A DNA stretch of 64,000 bases from Mycolicibacterium cosmeticum. GTDB taxonomy: Bacteria; Actinomycetota; Actinomycetes; Mycobacteriales; Mycobacteriaceae. The position numbers and the translations under genes are program-made. The DNA lies in the NCBI GenBank assembly GCA_016197365.1, contig JACPVS010000021.1, forward strand, positions 372,001 to 436,000, read 5' to 3'. Shown in pieces: positions 25,298 through 33,492 of the stretch (the first letter of the stretch is position 1; each line of letters begins with the position of its first letter). The notes under the pieces are model-generated. The model made no database searches. It was given only the letters and a program-made list of their open reading frames with translations, and was not told the origin of the DNA.

Positions 25298-25821
25298 GTG
25301 CCGACCCGATCACCCCGGACACCAAGGACTGGACCTGGGTGCTGACGCGACGGTGTCCCGATTGCGGATTCGATCCCGCGCGGGTGGCGCCCACCGAGGT
25401 GGGTGACCGGATCGCGCGCGATGCCACCGACTGGGTGGACCGGCTCACCCGGTCCGGCGTCCGGGATCGGCCCGCGCCCGATGTGTGGTCGATCCTGGAG
25501 TACGGCTGCCACATCCGCGACGTGCACCGGATCTTCGAGCACCGGGTGCGGCTGATGCTCACCGAGGACGCTCCCGTCTTCCCGAATTGGGATCAGGACG
25601 CCACCGCGCTGGCCGACGACTACCCATCCCAGAATCCCGCGGTGGTCGCGCGGGAACTGTTCGAGGCCGCGACCACCGTGGCCGACACGTATCGCGGTGT
25701 CGGCGACGACGCCTGGTCGCGGCGTGGGTTACGCAGCAACGGGAGCGAATTCACGGTTGCCACCATCGCCGTCTATCACCTGCACGACATCGTGCACCAT
25801 GCCTGGGACGTGGCGGGCTGA
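25294..25821 (+). CDS. DinB-superfamily protein
   Basis: A 175-residue protein beginning at the GTG that overlaps the preceding TGA (GTGA). It has a DinB/YfiT-type four-helix pattern with metal-binding His candidates: GCHIRDVHRIFEHR (about 67-80) and, near the C-terminus, YHLHDIVHHAW. The N-terminal RRCPDCGFDP segment is a Cys-x-x-Cys knuckle seen in a subset of these proteins. In actinobacteria, DinB-fold enzymes are often thiol-dependent (mycothiol) transferases; I infer that possibility and do not see proof of it. Tight coupling with the zinc protease suggests cotranslation, although a joint function is not obvious. The C-terminus ends 4 bases before the convergent sulfatase stop. Confidence 0.8.
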   Translation: MSADPITPDTKDWTWVLTRRCPDCGFDPARVAPTEVGDRIARDATDWVDRLTRSGVRDRPAPDVWSILEYGCHIRDVHRIFEHRVRLMLTEDAPVFPNWDQDATALADDYPSQNPAVVARELFEAATTVADTYRGVGDDAWSRRGLRSNGSEFTVATIAVYHLHDIVHHAWDVAG

Positions 25822-25825
25822 CCTT

Positions 25826-28177
25826 CTACTGACGCGCCATTGCCAGGTTGAACCGCTCCTCCGGAGTGATCAGGTGGTCGTGGCCGTCCTCCCCGATGTC
25901 CAGCTGGACCCACTCGATCGCACCGGTGAACCGGTTTCCGGTCGGGCCGTAATCAGGTGAGGCGGGCGAACCGGTGTCTGAGCCCACATCGCAGGCCTCG
26001 TCGGCGGAGTATCCCATCGGTATGGTCTTGTCGACCCGCCCGGTTCCCACCGGCTCTCCATCGTAGTAGAGCGTCACATCACCGCCCTTGGCCAGGCCCC
26101 CGCCGTCGTAGGCGAATTCCATTCGCACCTGGTGCTTGCCCGTAGGGATCGGCGTTTCCGCGCTGACGATGTAGTGCTCGATGCCGAAGAAGTTGAAGCA
26201 GTACTTCAGCTTGCCCTGGTGCGCGTACAGCGACCAGCCGCCGACGCTGCCGCCCTGGGTGATGATCACGCCGTCGGCACCGGACTCTGGCACCACCAGG
26301 TTGGCCGTCACCGAATACGACTTGTTCTTCAACGTCAGCACACATGCCTCGCTGACTCGCATGCCCTGGAACAACAGCTGGGTGTTGCCCTGGATGAGCT
26401 GCGGGCGACCGGCGATGTCGGGATTGATCCGCTCGAAGCCGCGATCATCGATCGGCACGACGTTGTACTTGACTGCTTCGATGAGCCAGAGCCGTTGCAG
26501 CTCTGCTAGTTTCGCGGGATTCTCGGCAGCCAGATCGGTGGCCTGAGTCCAGTCGTCGGGGGCATAGAGTTCCCAGACGTCGTCATCGAAGGGTGGCGGC
26601 GTGTCTGCCTTCCACGGGGTGCGGTGCTTGGTCACGGCCGTCCAACCCTGGAAGTAGATGCCGCGATTGCCCATCATCTCGAAATACTGCACCTCGTGGG
26701 TCTCCGGCGCTGCGCCGTCGCGCAGGGTACCCAGCATGCTGACGCCCTCCAGCGGCGCCTGCGCAATCCCGTTCACCGACGTCGGTGCGGGCAGACCCGC
26801 AACCTCCAGGATGGTCGGGGCGATGTCGATGACGTGATGGAACTGGCTGCGTACCCTGCCTTTGTCTTCGAAACCCTTGGGCCAGTGCACAATGGTGCCG
26901 TTGCGGGTACCGCCCCAGTGTGACGCCACCTGCTTGGTCCACTGATAGGGCGCGCACAGCCCGTGTGCCCAGCCGACGGCGTAGTGGTTGTAGGCGTCGG
27001 GCGTGCCGAAGTCGTCGATCTTGGAGATCAGGAATTCCGGTGTCTCGATGCCGGGCATTCCGTTGAGCGTGGTCATCTCGTTGAAGCAGCCGTTGAGGGT
27101 GCCCTCTGCCGAGGCACCGTTGTCGCCGATGATGTAGTAGATCAGCGTGTCGTCGAGGAATCCCAGATCGTCGATTGCGTCGACCAGACGACCGATCTCG
27201 TGGTCGGTCTGCTCGAGGAAGCCGGCGTAGATCTCCATCTGACGGGCCAGCACCGGCTTGAGCTCAGCGGGCATATCGTCCCAGGCCGGGATCTCATCGT
27301 GACGCTTGGTGAGTTCGGCGTTCTCCGGTACCACGCCCAGCTTTTTCTGTGCCTTGATGGTCTTCTCTCGCAGCACATCCCAGCCATCGTCGAACTTGCC
27401 CTCGTACTTGTCCGACCACTCCTTGGAAACCTGGTGTGGCGCATGGGTGGCGCCGGGAGCGAAGTACACGAAGAACGGCTTGTCAGGCATCAGCGCCTTC
27501 TGCTGCCGCACCCAGGTGACCGCCCGGTCCGCGAGATCCTCGGTCAGCGAGTAGCCCTCCTCGGGCGTCTTCGGCGGCTCCACCGCCGTGGTGCCCTCGT
27601 ACAGGCCGGGATAGTACTGATTGGCCTCCCCGCCGACGAAGCCGTAGAAGTGCTCGAAGCCCGACCCGGTGGGCCACTGATGGAACGGCCCGACCGGCGA
27701 CACCTCCCAGAACGGCACCTCGTGACACTTGCCGAACTGTGCCGTCGAATACCCGTTGAGCTTGAGGGTTTCGGCGATCGGGGCCTTCTCCTTGGGTCTG
27801 ATGCTGTTGTTGCCGGGCGCCGAGGTCGCCATCTCGGTAATGGCGCCCATCCCCACCGAGTGATGGTTACGTCCGGTCAGCATCGCCTGTCGGGTCGGTG
27901 AACACAGCGCGGTGGTGTGAAACCGATTCAGTTTCAGGCCGTTTGCCGCCAGCCTCTCCGCAACCGGTGTGTGACACGGACCCCCGAAGGCCGATGACGC
28001 GCCGAAACCGACGTCGTCGATCAGCACGACCAGCACGTTCGGTGCCTGGGCGGGCGGACGCAGCGTGGTGATCGGCGGATACTTGGTGTTCGGGTCCTTG
28101 GCGTCGTATGTGGTGAGTCCGACGTGCTTTGGGTCCGGGATGGGCAGCTGCTCGCGGGCCAGGTGCGGGGTGTTCAT
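25826..28177 (-). CDS. arylsulfatase (FGly type), paralogue 1
   Basis: A 783-residue sulfatase of the AtsA/AtsD type. The formylglycine motif is Cys92 in TTALCSPTRQAMLTGRNHHS. Metal ligands are Asp54/Asp55 (LIDDVGFG), with a further Asp/Asn in GDNGASAEG. The C-terminal 200 residues form a beta-rich region (YYDGEPVGTGRVDKTI). No signal peptide is seen, so it is probably cytoplasmic. Activity would require a formylglycine-generating enzyme, which is not encoded in this window. The ATG at 28177 overlaps the TGA of the upstream sulfatase (ATGA), so the two are coupled. It hydrolyses sulfate esters; the substrate is unknown. Confidence 0.92.
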   Translation of the reverse strand: MNTPHLAREQLPIPDPKHVGLTTYDAKDPNTKYPPITTLRPPAQAPNVLVVLIDDVGFGASSAFGGPCHTPVAERLAANGLKLNRFHTTALCSPTRQAMLTGRNHHSVGMGAITEMATSAPGNNSIRPKEKAPIAETLKLNGYSTAQFGKCHEVPFWEVSPVGPFHQWPTGSGFEHFYGFVGGEANQYYPGLYEGTTAVEPPKTPEEGYSLTEDLADRAVTWVRQQKALMPDKPFFVYFAPGATHAPHQVSKEWSDKYEGKFDDGWDVLREKTIKAQKKLGVVPENAELTKRHDEIPAWDDMPAELKPVLARQMEIYAGFLEQTDHEIGRLVDAIDDLGFLDDTLIYYIIGDNGASAEGTLNGCFNEMTTLNGMPGIETPEFLISKIDDFGTPDAYNHYAVGWAHGLCAPYQWTKQVASHWGGTRNGTIVHWPKGFEDKGRVRSQFHHVIDIAPTILEVAGLPAPTSVNGIAQAPLEGVSMLGTLRDGAAPETHEVQYFEMMGNRGIYFQGWTAVTKHRTPWKADTPPPFDDDVWELYAPDDWTQATDLAAENPAKLAELQRLWLIEAVKYNVVPIDDRGFERINPDIAGRPQLIQGNTQLLFQGMRVSEACVLTLKNKSYSVTANLVVPESGADGVIITQGGSVGGWSLYAHQGKLKYCFNFFGIEHYIVSAETPIPTGKHQVRMEFAYDGGGLAKGGDVTLYYDGEPVGTGRVDKTIPMGYSADEACDVGSDTGSPASPDYGPTGNRFTGAIEWVQLDIGEDGHDHLITPEERFNLAMARQ

Positions 28178-30540
28178 TGGCGTGCCATCGCGACTCGGGC
28201 CTGCGCTTTCTTTGACTCTTCTGCATCGTGATCCGGGGGTCCGGACACGTCGTAGGTGACCGTATAGACGGTACCGGTGAAGGCGAACGGTGTCGGGTAC
28301 AGCGCCGATATCGAGGAACCCGGATTCCGGCCGACCGCGACACCGCTACCCAGTCCGAGCGCCAGCGGGATGGTCACGTGCAGCTGGCCCCGGCCGACCT
28401 CGTTCCCGTCCACGAGGAGCCGTCCTATGCCTGGAGTTCCCTTGCCTGCCTTGAGGTCCGGGGCGCCGGTGGGTTCGAACTCGTAGCTCAGGGTGTGCCG
28501 GCCGGCCGGCACCTCGGTGTCCGACACGATGTGCAGTTCCTCGGCGCCCACGTAGTTGTGCACGTAGTGCAGCCGGCCGTCCTTGACGAAGAAGGTGTAG
28601 CCACCGACATTGCTGCCGTGGCACACCAGCACCCCAGCATCCCCGGCACGCAGTTCGACGTCCGCGGTGATGCGGTGCGACCGGTTGAGCGTCTTGACCG
28701 CGACGTTCTCCGGAACGATCTGGGTGCCGGGAAAATAGACGTACCGGTCTCGGTCGGTGGAGATCTGCGGACGCGGGTCGGCGAACCGCATGGTGCCCCT
28801 GCTGTCCAGTGGCAGCACGTTGTACTTGCCGGCCTCGGTGTACCAGAGGGCGATCATCTCGATGAGCTTGGCGCGTTCGGGGCCGGCCAGATCGTTGGTC
28901 TCGGCCGGATCGACGTCGACGTGGTAGAGCTCCCAGCCGGTGGCGTCCAGCTCACGCAGCTTGTCCTCGGTGAGCTCCAGCATGCCGAAACTCACCCCCG
29001 CCTCGGCGAAAGACGTTCCCGGGAAAGGGCATACGGCCCGCCAGCCGTCGTGATAGAGCGAGCGGTGCGCGAACATCTCGAAATACTGGGTGTGGTGATT
29101 GGTCGGGGCGTCGCCGTCGTTGAAGGTGTGCGCCAGGCTGACCCCTTCGATGGGCGACTGGGATACCCCGCGCACCTGTTCGGGTGGCTGCAGCCGGAGG
29201 GACTCCAGCACGGTGGGCACCATGTCGATGGCGTGCGCGTACTGATGCCGGATTTCACCCCGGCTGGTGATACCGGCGGGCCAGTGCACGATGAACGGAT
29301 CCGAGACGCCGCCTCGGTAGGTCTCGCGCTTCCAGCGCCGGAACGGGGTGTTCCCGGCGAATGTCCAGCCCCACGGGTAATGGTTGAAATGCTTGGGGCC
29401 ACCGAGTTCGTCCAGCGCGGCAAGATTCTGCGCCAGATCGTCGGGCACGTTGTTGAAGAATTTGTTCTCGTTGACCGAGCCGTGCGGCCCGCCCTCGGCG
29501 CTGGCGCCGTTGTCCGAGATCACCATGACGAGGGTGTTCTCCAGCTGACCGATGCCGTCGAGGTAGTCCAGCACCCGACCGATCTGATGATCGGTGTATT
29601 CGAAGAAGCCGGCGAACACCTCCATCATCCTTGCGTAGAGGCGGCGTTCGTCATCGGAGAGCTCGGCCCACTGCGCCACATCGGGATCATGGGCGGACAG
29701 CACTGCGTCCTGAGGGAGGATGCCGAGGTCCTTCTGCCGGGCGAAGACCTTCTCCCGGTAGGCGTCCCAGCCGTCGTCGAACACTCCTGCGTACTTGTCG
29801 GCCCATTCCTTGGGCACCTGATGTGGCGCGTGGTTGGCCCCGGTCGCGAAGTAGAGGAAGAAGGGTTTGTCCGGGGCGACCTGTTTGAGGTCGGCGACGA
29901 ACTCGATGGCCTTGTCGGCCAGGTCGACCGAGAGGTGATAGCCCTCTTCCGGGGTCTTGGGCGGCTCCACCTGGTGGTTGTCGAAGACCAGGTCCGGGTA
30001 GTACTGGTGGGTGTCGCCGCCCAGGAAGCCGTAGTAGCGCTCGAACCCGCGACCCAGCGGCCAGCGGTCGTACGGACCGGCGGCGCTGATCTGTTCGGCC
30101 GGTGTGAGGTGCCACTTGCCGACGCAGTAGGTCGCATAGCCGTGGGTCAGCAGCATCTCCGAGAGGAACCCGTTCTCGAACGGGATCGCCCCGTTGCTCC
30201 CGGGGAACCCGGTGGATCCCTCGGTGATGCAGGCCATCGCGTTCGAGTGGTGGTTGCGCCCGGTGAGCATGCAGGACCGCGACGGCGAGCACAGCGCCGT
30301 GGTGTGCATGTTTGTGTACAGCAAGCCGCCTGCGGCCAGCCGGTCCAGGTTGGGGGTGCTGATAGGTGAGCCGTAGCAACCGAACTGCCCGTAGCCGGTG
30401 TCGTCGAGCACGATGTAGAGGACGTTCGGGCTGCCCGGGTGCGAACGCACCGGCTCCGGCCAGGCCGGCTCGGATTCGCCGACGGTGCGGCCCATCCGGC
30501 CCGGAAATGTGGTACCCGGCTTGTACTCCCGCAGTGTCAT
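28174..30540 (-). CDS. arylsulfatase (FGly type), paralogue 2
   Basis: A 788-residue sulfatase paralogous to the next gene. The formylglycine site is Cys84 in TTALCSPSRSCMLTGRNHHS, with Asp46/Asp47 in IVLDDTGYG and MVISDNGASAEGG as metal-binding segments. The C-terminal domain carries VDGNEVGRGQLHVTIPLALG, matching the paralogue's YYDGEPVGTGRVDKTIPMG region. It has no signal peptide. The ATG at 30540 is the natural start. It lies 35 bases downstream of the thioesterase gene on the same strand, so thioesterase, sulfatase 2 and sulfatase 1 probably form one transcript. Two different sulfatases side by side suggest distinct sulfate ester substrates or a hetero-assembly; neither is shown. Confidence 0.92.
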   Translation of the reverse strand: MTLREYKPGTTFPGRMGRTVGESEPAWPEPVRSHPGSPNVLYIVLDDTGYGQFGCYGSPISTPNLDRLAAGGLLYTNMHTTALCSPSRSCMLTGRNHHSNAMACITEGSTGFPGSNGAIPFENGFLSEMLLTHGYATYCVGKWHLTPAEQISAAGPYDRWPLGRGFERYYGFLGGDTHQYYPDLVFDNHQVEPPKTPEEGYHLSVDLADKAIEFVADLKQVAPDKPFFLYFATGANHAPHQVPKEWADKYAGVFDDGWDAYREKVFARQKDLGILPQDAVLSAHDPDVAQWAELSDDERRLYARMMEVFAGFFEYTDHQIGRVLDYLDGIGQLENTLVMVISDNGASAEGGPHGSVNENKFFNNVPDDLAQNLAALDELGGPKHFNHYPWGWTFAGNTPFRRWKRETYRGGVSDPFIVHWPAGITSRGEIRHQYAHAIDMVPTVLESLRLQPPEQVRGVSQSPIEGVSLAHTFNDGDAPTNHHTQYFEMFAHRSLYHDGWRAVCPFPGTSFAEAGVSFGMLELTEDKLRELDATGWELYHVDVDPAETNDLAGPERAKLIEMIALWYTEAGKYNVLPLDSRGTMRFADPRPQISTDRDRYVYFPGTQIVPENVAVKTLNRSHRITADVELRAGDAGVLVCHGSNVGGYTFFVKDGRLHYVHNYVGAEELHIVSDTEVPAGRHTLSYEFEPTGAPDLKAGKGTPGIGRLLVDGNEVGRGQLHVTIPLALGLGSGVAVGRNPGSSISALYPTPFAFTGTVYTVTYDVSGPPDHDAEESKKAQARVAMARQ

Positions 30541-30575
30541 GGCAAAACCCTATGCCTGCACTGCTGAGAGCGGAC

Positions 30576-31466
30576 TTATAACCGCGAGTGTTCTTTGATA
30601 CCCGTGTCGGTGGTGCGCAGCGGGCGGATCAACGCGTCCTGGCTGAACGAGGCCAGCAGTTCCCCCTCCTCGGTGTGCACCGTGCCGCGCACATAGGACA
30701 TGCCCGCACCGACCTGGGTGCTCTCGTGGCCGTACAGCAGCCAGCCGTTCCACTGCACCGGCTCATGGAAGCTCACCGAGACCGTCATCGGCGCTGTCGA
30801 AACGGTCAGGTGCGCCTGCGCGGTGCCGATACCTTCGTGTGCGCGCATGGTCGTCGAAATCCCCAGGTGTCCAGTGAAATACGCGATGAGTGCCTTGGCC
30901 AGATCGTCGCGCTGCGGGACCGGGTCGTAGTGCAGCCACGCGTAGATCTCGGGCGGCCCGACCTCGTCGGGGCTGTTGACGTCGATGACGTCGACCAGGC
31001 GCAACTCCCGGCCCGTCATCGGCATCTTCCCAGGGTGGGAGTCGGCGGGGGCGGCGACGTCGGGCTTGGGCAGGTGGTGGCGGATGACGTCGCCGGAGGG
31101 CACGTCGAGCAGCACGGTGACGGTGATGCACCGCTTGCCGTTCTGCGAGGCGGAGATCACCGCGGTTGCTGTCGAGCGCCCTTCGGCCACCACGTCGACG
31201 TCCAGTTCCACCGGCGGCCCGACCAGCACCACCCGGGCGAACACCGCATGGGCCGACCGCACCGACTTGTCCGGAAAGCGTTTGGCCGCAGCGACGATCG
31301 CCTGCGCGAGCACCTGGGTGCCCTCGACCACCTGACGGTCGTCGGCGCCGGCCAGACCGGTCTGGGCCAGGAACCGGTTGTCCCCGTCGGGTGTGGGCTC
31401 GAAGAGGGCCAGCAGGTCCTCCAGCGTCCACTGCACCGGTTCGGCAGCCTGATCGGTGTTAGTCAT
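30576..31466 (-). CDS. TesB-like acyl-CoA thioesterase
   Basis: A 296-residue double-hotdog protein resembling acyl-CoA thioesterase II. The N-terminal half has GGxx-less but recognisable DRQVVEGTQVLAQAIVAAAKRFPDKSVRSAHAVFARVV; the C-terminal half has PVQWNGWLLYGHESTQVGAGMSYVRGTVHTEEGELLASFSQDALIR, the family's characteristic end. It should hydrolyse acyl-CoA thioesters in the cytoplasm. The ATG at 31466 follows GGAAAGGACAC and is preferred to the start ten codons upstream. It is divergent from the TetR gene, with a putative TetR operator at 31514-31528 between them, and is upstream of two sulfatases. Confidence 0.88.
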   Translation of the reverse strand: MTNTDQAAEPVQWTLEDLLALFEPTPDGDNRFLAQTGLAGADDRQVVEGTQVLAQAIVAAAKRFPDKSVRSAHAVFARVVLVGPPVELDVDVVAEGRSTATAVISASQNGKRCITVTVLLDVPSGDVIRHHLPKPDVAAPADSHPGKMPMTGRELRLVDVIDVNSPDEVGPPEIYAWLHYDPVPQRDDLAKALIAYFTGHLGISTTMRAHEGIGTAQAHLTVSTAPMTVSVSFHEPVQWNGWLLYGHESTQVGAGMSYVRGTVHTEEGELLASFSQDALIRPLRTTDTGIKEHSRL

Positions 31467-31513
31467 GTGTCCTTTCCGGCAGCGGCAAGCCCGCATACGC
31501 GCTTTGCAAAAAC

Positions 31514-31528
31514 GGTAACGTCATTCTC
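31514..31528. promoter_or_regulatory. putative TetR operator, site 1
   Basis: GGTAACGTCATTCTC matches the first 12 bases of the perfect site 2 at 32214-32228. It lies in the 97-base gap between the divergent thioesterase and TetR genes, so binding could control both. The right half-arm is degenerate (TTCTC in place of TTACC). Assignment to the adjacent TetR protein is inferred from recurrence and position. Confidence 0.6.
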
Positions 31529-31563
31529 GCCCGTCGCACAACACGTCTGAGGAAGGTGATCTT

Positions 31564-32163
31564 GTGAAAGACGCCCAGGACCTCGAGTCGCGCCCGGCCA
31601 GATTCATGAAATCGGCGCTCGCGATTCTCGGCGAGACGGGCCGCACGGACTTCACGGTGCTCGAGGTGGTCGAGCGATCCAAGACCTCGCTGCGGTCGTT
31701 CTACCAACACTTCTCCACCAAGGACGAATTGCTGCTGGCGCTGGTGGACACGATCATGTCCGAGTCGACGACGCGATGGCGCGCCGATACCGACGGGCTG
31801 GACGCGGTCGCGGCCCTTCGGCTGCTGGTCGACCGGATCTGCGTGCCGGCCGCGTCGAGCACCCAGGACAGCATCAACCGCGGCCTGACCTTCTACAACG
31901 ACCACCTCGCCGAGAGCCTGCCGCGCGAGTACGCGCGGGTGCTCCACCCACTGCACACGCTGATCGGCGACATCATCGACCGCGGCATCGGCGAGGGGGT
32001 GTTCCGCACCGACGCGGACACCGATGCCACCGCGACCCTGATCATGCAAACGGTGCTGGGCGCGCTGCGCCTGCGGGTGCTCGGAGCCGAGCTCAACGGC
32101 ACTCCGATCGCCGGGGATCACATCTTCACCTTCTGCGTGCACAGCCTGCTGCGAACCATCTGA
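31564..32163 (+). CDS. TetR-family transcriptional regulator
   Basis: A 199-residue TetR repressor-type protein. The N-terminal DNA-binding domain shows the family helix-turn-helix (FTVLEVVERSKTSLRSFYQHFSTKDELLLALVD, about 28-60). The C-terminal helices hold the ligand pocket (RILSL-type helices around LIMQTVLGALRLRVL). The GTG at 31564 is preceded by GAGGAAGGTGATCTT. The protein probably autoregulates: a GGTAACGTCATT motif lies 40 bases upstream, and a perfect palindromic version lies in front of the amidohydrolase gene downstream. The inducer is likely an acyl-CoA or other intermediate of the pathway encoded next door, but this cannot be read from sequence. Confidence 0.93.
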   Translation: MKDAQDLESRPARFMKSALAILGETGRTDFTVLEVVERSKTSLRSFYQHFSTKDELLLALVDTIMSESTTRWRADTDGLDAVAALRLLVDRICVPAASSTQDSINRGLTFYNDHLAESLPREYARVLHPLHTLIGDIIDRGIGEGVFRTDADTDATATLIMQTVLGALRLRVLGAELNGTPIAGDHIFTFCVHSLLRTI

Positions 32164-32213
32164 CCTGCACGAACATCCCGGTCACACAGCGGTGTTCTCC
32201 GTCACACAAAAGT

Positions 32214-32228
32214 GGTAACGTCATTACC
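32214..32228. promoter_or_regulatory. putative TetR operator, site 2
   Basis: GGTAACGTCATTACC, an inverted repeat GGTAA-N5-TTACC. It sits immediately upstream of a -10-like GATAAT (32236-32241), so a bound protein would cover the promoter of the amidohydrolase-dehydrogenase operon. The first 12 bases are identical to site 1. Confidence 0.7.
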
Positions 32229-32235
32229 GCTAGAG

Positions 32236-32241
32236 GATAAT
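32236..32241 (+). promoter_or_regulatory. -10 element of amidohydrolase operon promoter
   Basis: GATAAT lies 21 bases upstream of the amidohydrolase ATG and directly after the palindromic operator. The gap between it and the gene includes a strong CCAGGAGGCGGAC ribosome site. No convincing -35 hexamer was identified. The transcription start is not known. Confidence 0.5.
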
Positions 32242-32261
32242 CACACTTCCAGGAGGCGGAC

Positions 32262-33491
32262 ATGCCCTCACGCATCCTCGACTATCCGGTGTTCGATGCC
32301 GACAACCACTTTTATGAGCCCAAGGAAGCGCTGACGCAGTTCCTGCCGGACCGGCGCAAAGGCGTCATCGACTACATCGACGTGCACGGCCGCACCAAGA
32401 TCATGGTGCGCAACCACATCAGCGACTACATCCCCAACCCGACCTTCGAGGTGGTGGCCCGGCCCGGCGCCCAGGAGGAGTACTTCCGGCACGGCAGCGG
32501 CGGGAAGAGCTACCGCGAAGTGATGGGCAAGCCGATGAAAGCCATTCCGGCCTTTCGCAATCCGCAGGCCCGCCTGGACGTGATGGACGGCCTCGGCCTG
32601 GACTACACCCTGATGTTCCCGACGCTGGCCAGCCTGGTCGAGGAACGGCTCAAGGACGACCCCGAAGCGATCCTCGACATCGTGCACGGCCTCAACCAGT
32701 GGATGTATGAAACCTGGCAGTTCAACTACGAGGACCGCATTTTCTCGACGCCGGTGATCAACCTGTCGATCGTCGACCGGGCCATCGAGGAACTCGAGTG
32801 GTGCGTCGAGCGCGGCGCCAAGACCGTCCTGGTCCGGCCCGCGCCGGTACCCGGCTACCGCGGCAGCCGGTCCTTCGGCCTGCCCGAATTCGATCCGTTC
32901 TGGGACGCCTGCGTCAAGGCCGGCATCCCGGTGTCGATGCACGCCTCCGACAGCGGCTACGCCGAGTACCTCAACGACTGGGAGCCCGGCGACGAGTACA
33001 AGCCGTTCAAGCCGACGTCGTTCCGGATGGTCGCGATGGGCAAGCGGCCCATCGAGGACACCATGGCGGCGCTGGTCTGCCACGGCGCCCTGACGCGTAA
33101 TCCCGACCTGCGCATCCTGTCCGTCGAGAACGGCGCGTCCTGGGTGCCCTACCTCTTCTACCAGTTCAAGGACGTCTACTCGAAGATGCCCGGCGAGTTC
33201 CCGGAGGATCCCATCGAGGCGTTCCGGCGCTGCGTGTACGTCGCGCCGTTCTGGGAGGACGACTTCAAGAAGATGGCGGACCTCTGCGGCATCGACCGCA
33301 TCATCTTCGGGTCGGACTGGCCGCACCCGGAGGGCCTCGCCGACCCGATCAACCTGGTGGCCGACCTGGAAGCACACGGCCTGGACGCCAGCGGGGTCCG
33401 AAAAGTGATGGGCGCCAACATGATCGATCTGTTCAAGGTGGAGAACAAGGTCGTCTACAAACCCGACGTGCCCGCGCTGGTGCTGACCTGA
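32262..33491 (+). CDS. amidohydrolase family protein (amidohydrolase-2 type)
   Basis: A 409-residue TIM-barrel metal-dependent hydrolase or decarboxylase. The N-terminal FDADNHFYEP (11-20) supplies the first metal site, SMHASDSG is a central His motif, and IIFGSDWPHPEG carries the conserved active-site Asp near the C-terminus. Relatives in actinobacteria cluster with acyl-CoA dehydrogenases in poorly characterised catabolic operons. The ATG at 32262 follows CCAGGAGGCGGAC. It heads an operon with two acyl-CoA dehydrogenase genes (next start two bases after its stop). It is cytoplasmic, with no signal peptide. Whether the reaction is hydrolysis, hydration or decarboxylation is not decided by the sequence. 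Confidence 0.9.
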   Translation: MPSRILDYPVFDADNHFYEPKEALTQFLPDRRKGVIDYIDVHGRTKIMVRNHISDYIPNPTFEVVARPGAQEEYFRHGSGGKSYREVMGKPMKAIPAFRNPQARLDVMDGLGLDYTLMFPTLASLVEERLKDDPEAILDIVHGLNQWMYETWQFNYEDRIFSTPVINLSIVDRAIEELEWCVERGAKTVLVRPAPVPGYRGSRSFGLPEFDPFWDACVKAGIPVSMHASDSGYAEYLNDWEPGDEYKPFKPTSFRMVAMGKRPIEDTMAALVCHGALTRNPDLRILSVENGASWVPYLFYQFKDVYSKMPGEFPEDPIEAFRRCVYVAPFWEDDFKKMADLCGIDRIIFGSDWPHPEGLADPINLVADLEAHGLDASGVRKVMGANMIDLFKVENKVVYKPDVPALVLT

Positions 33492-33492
33492 G

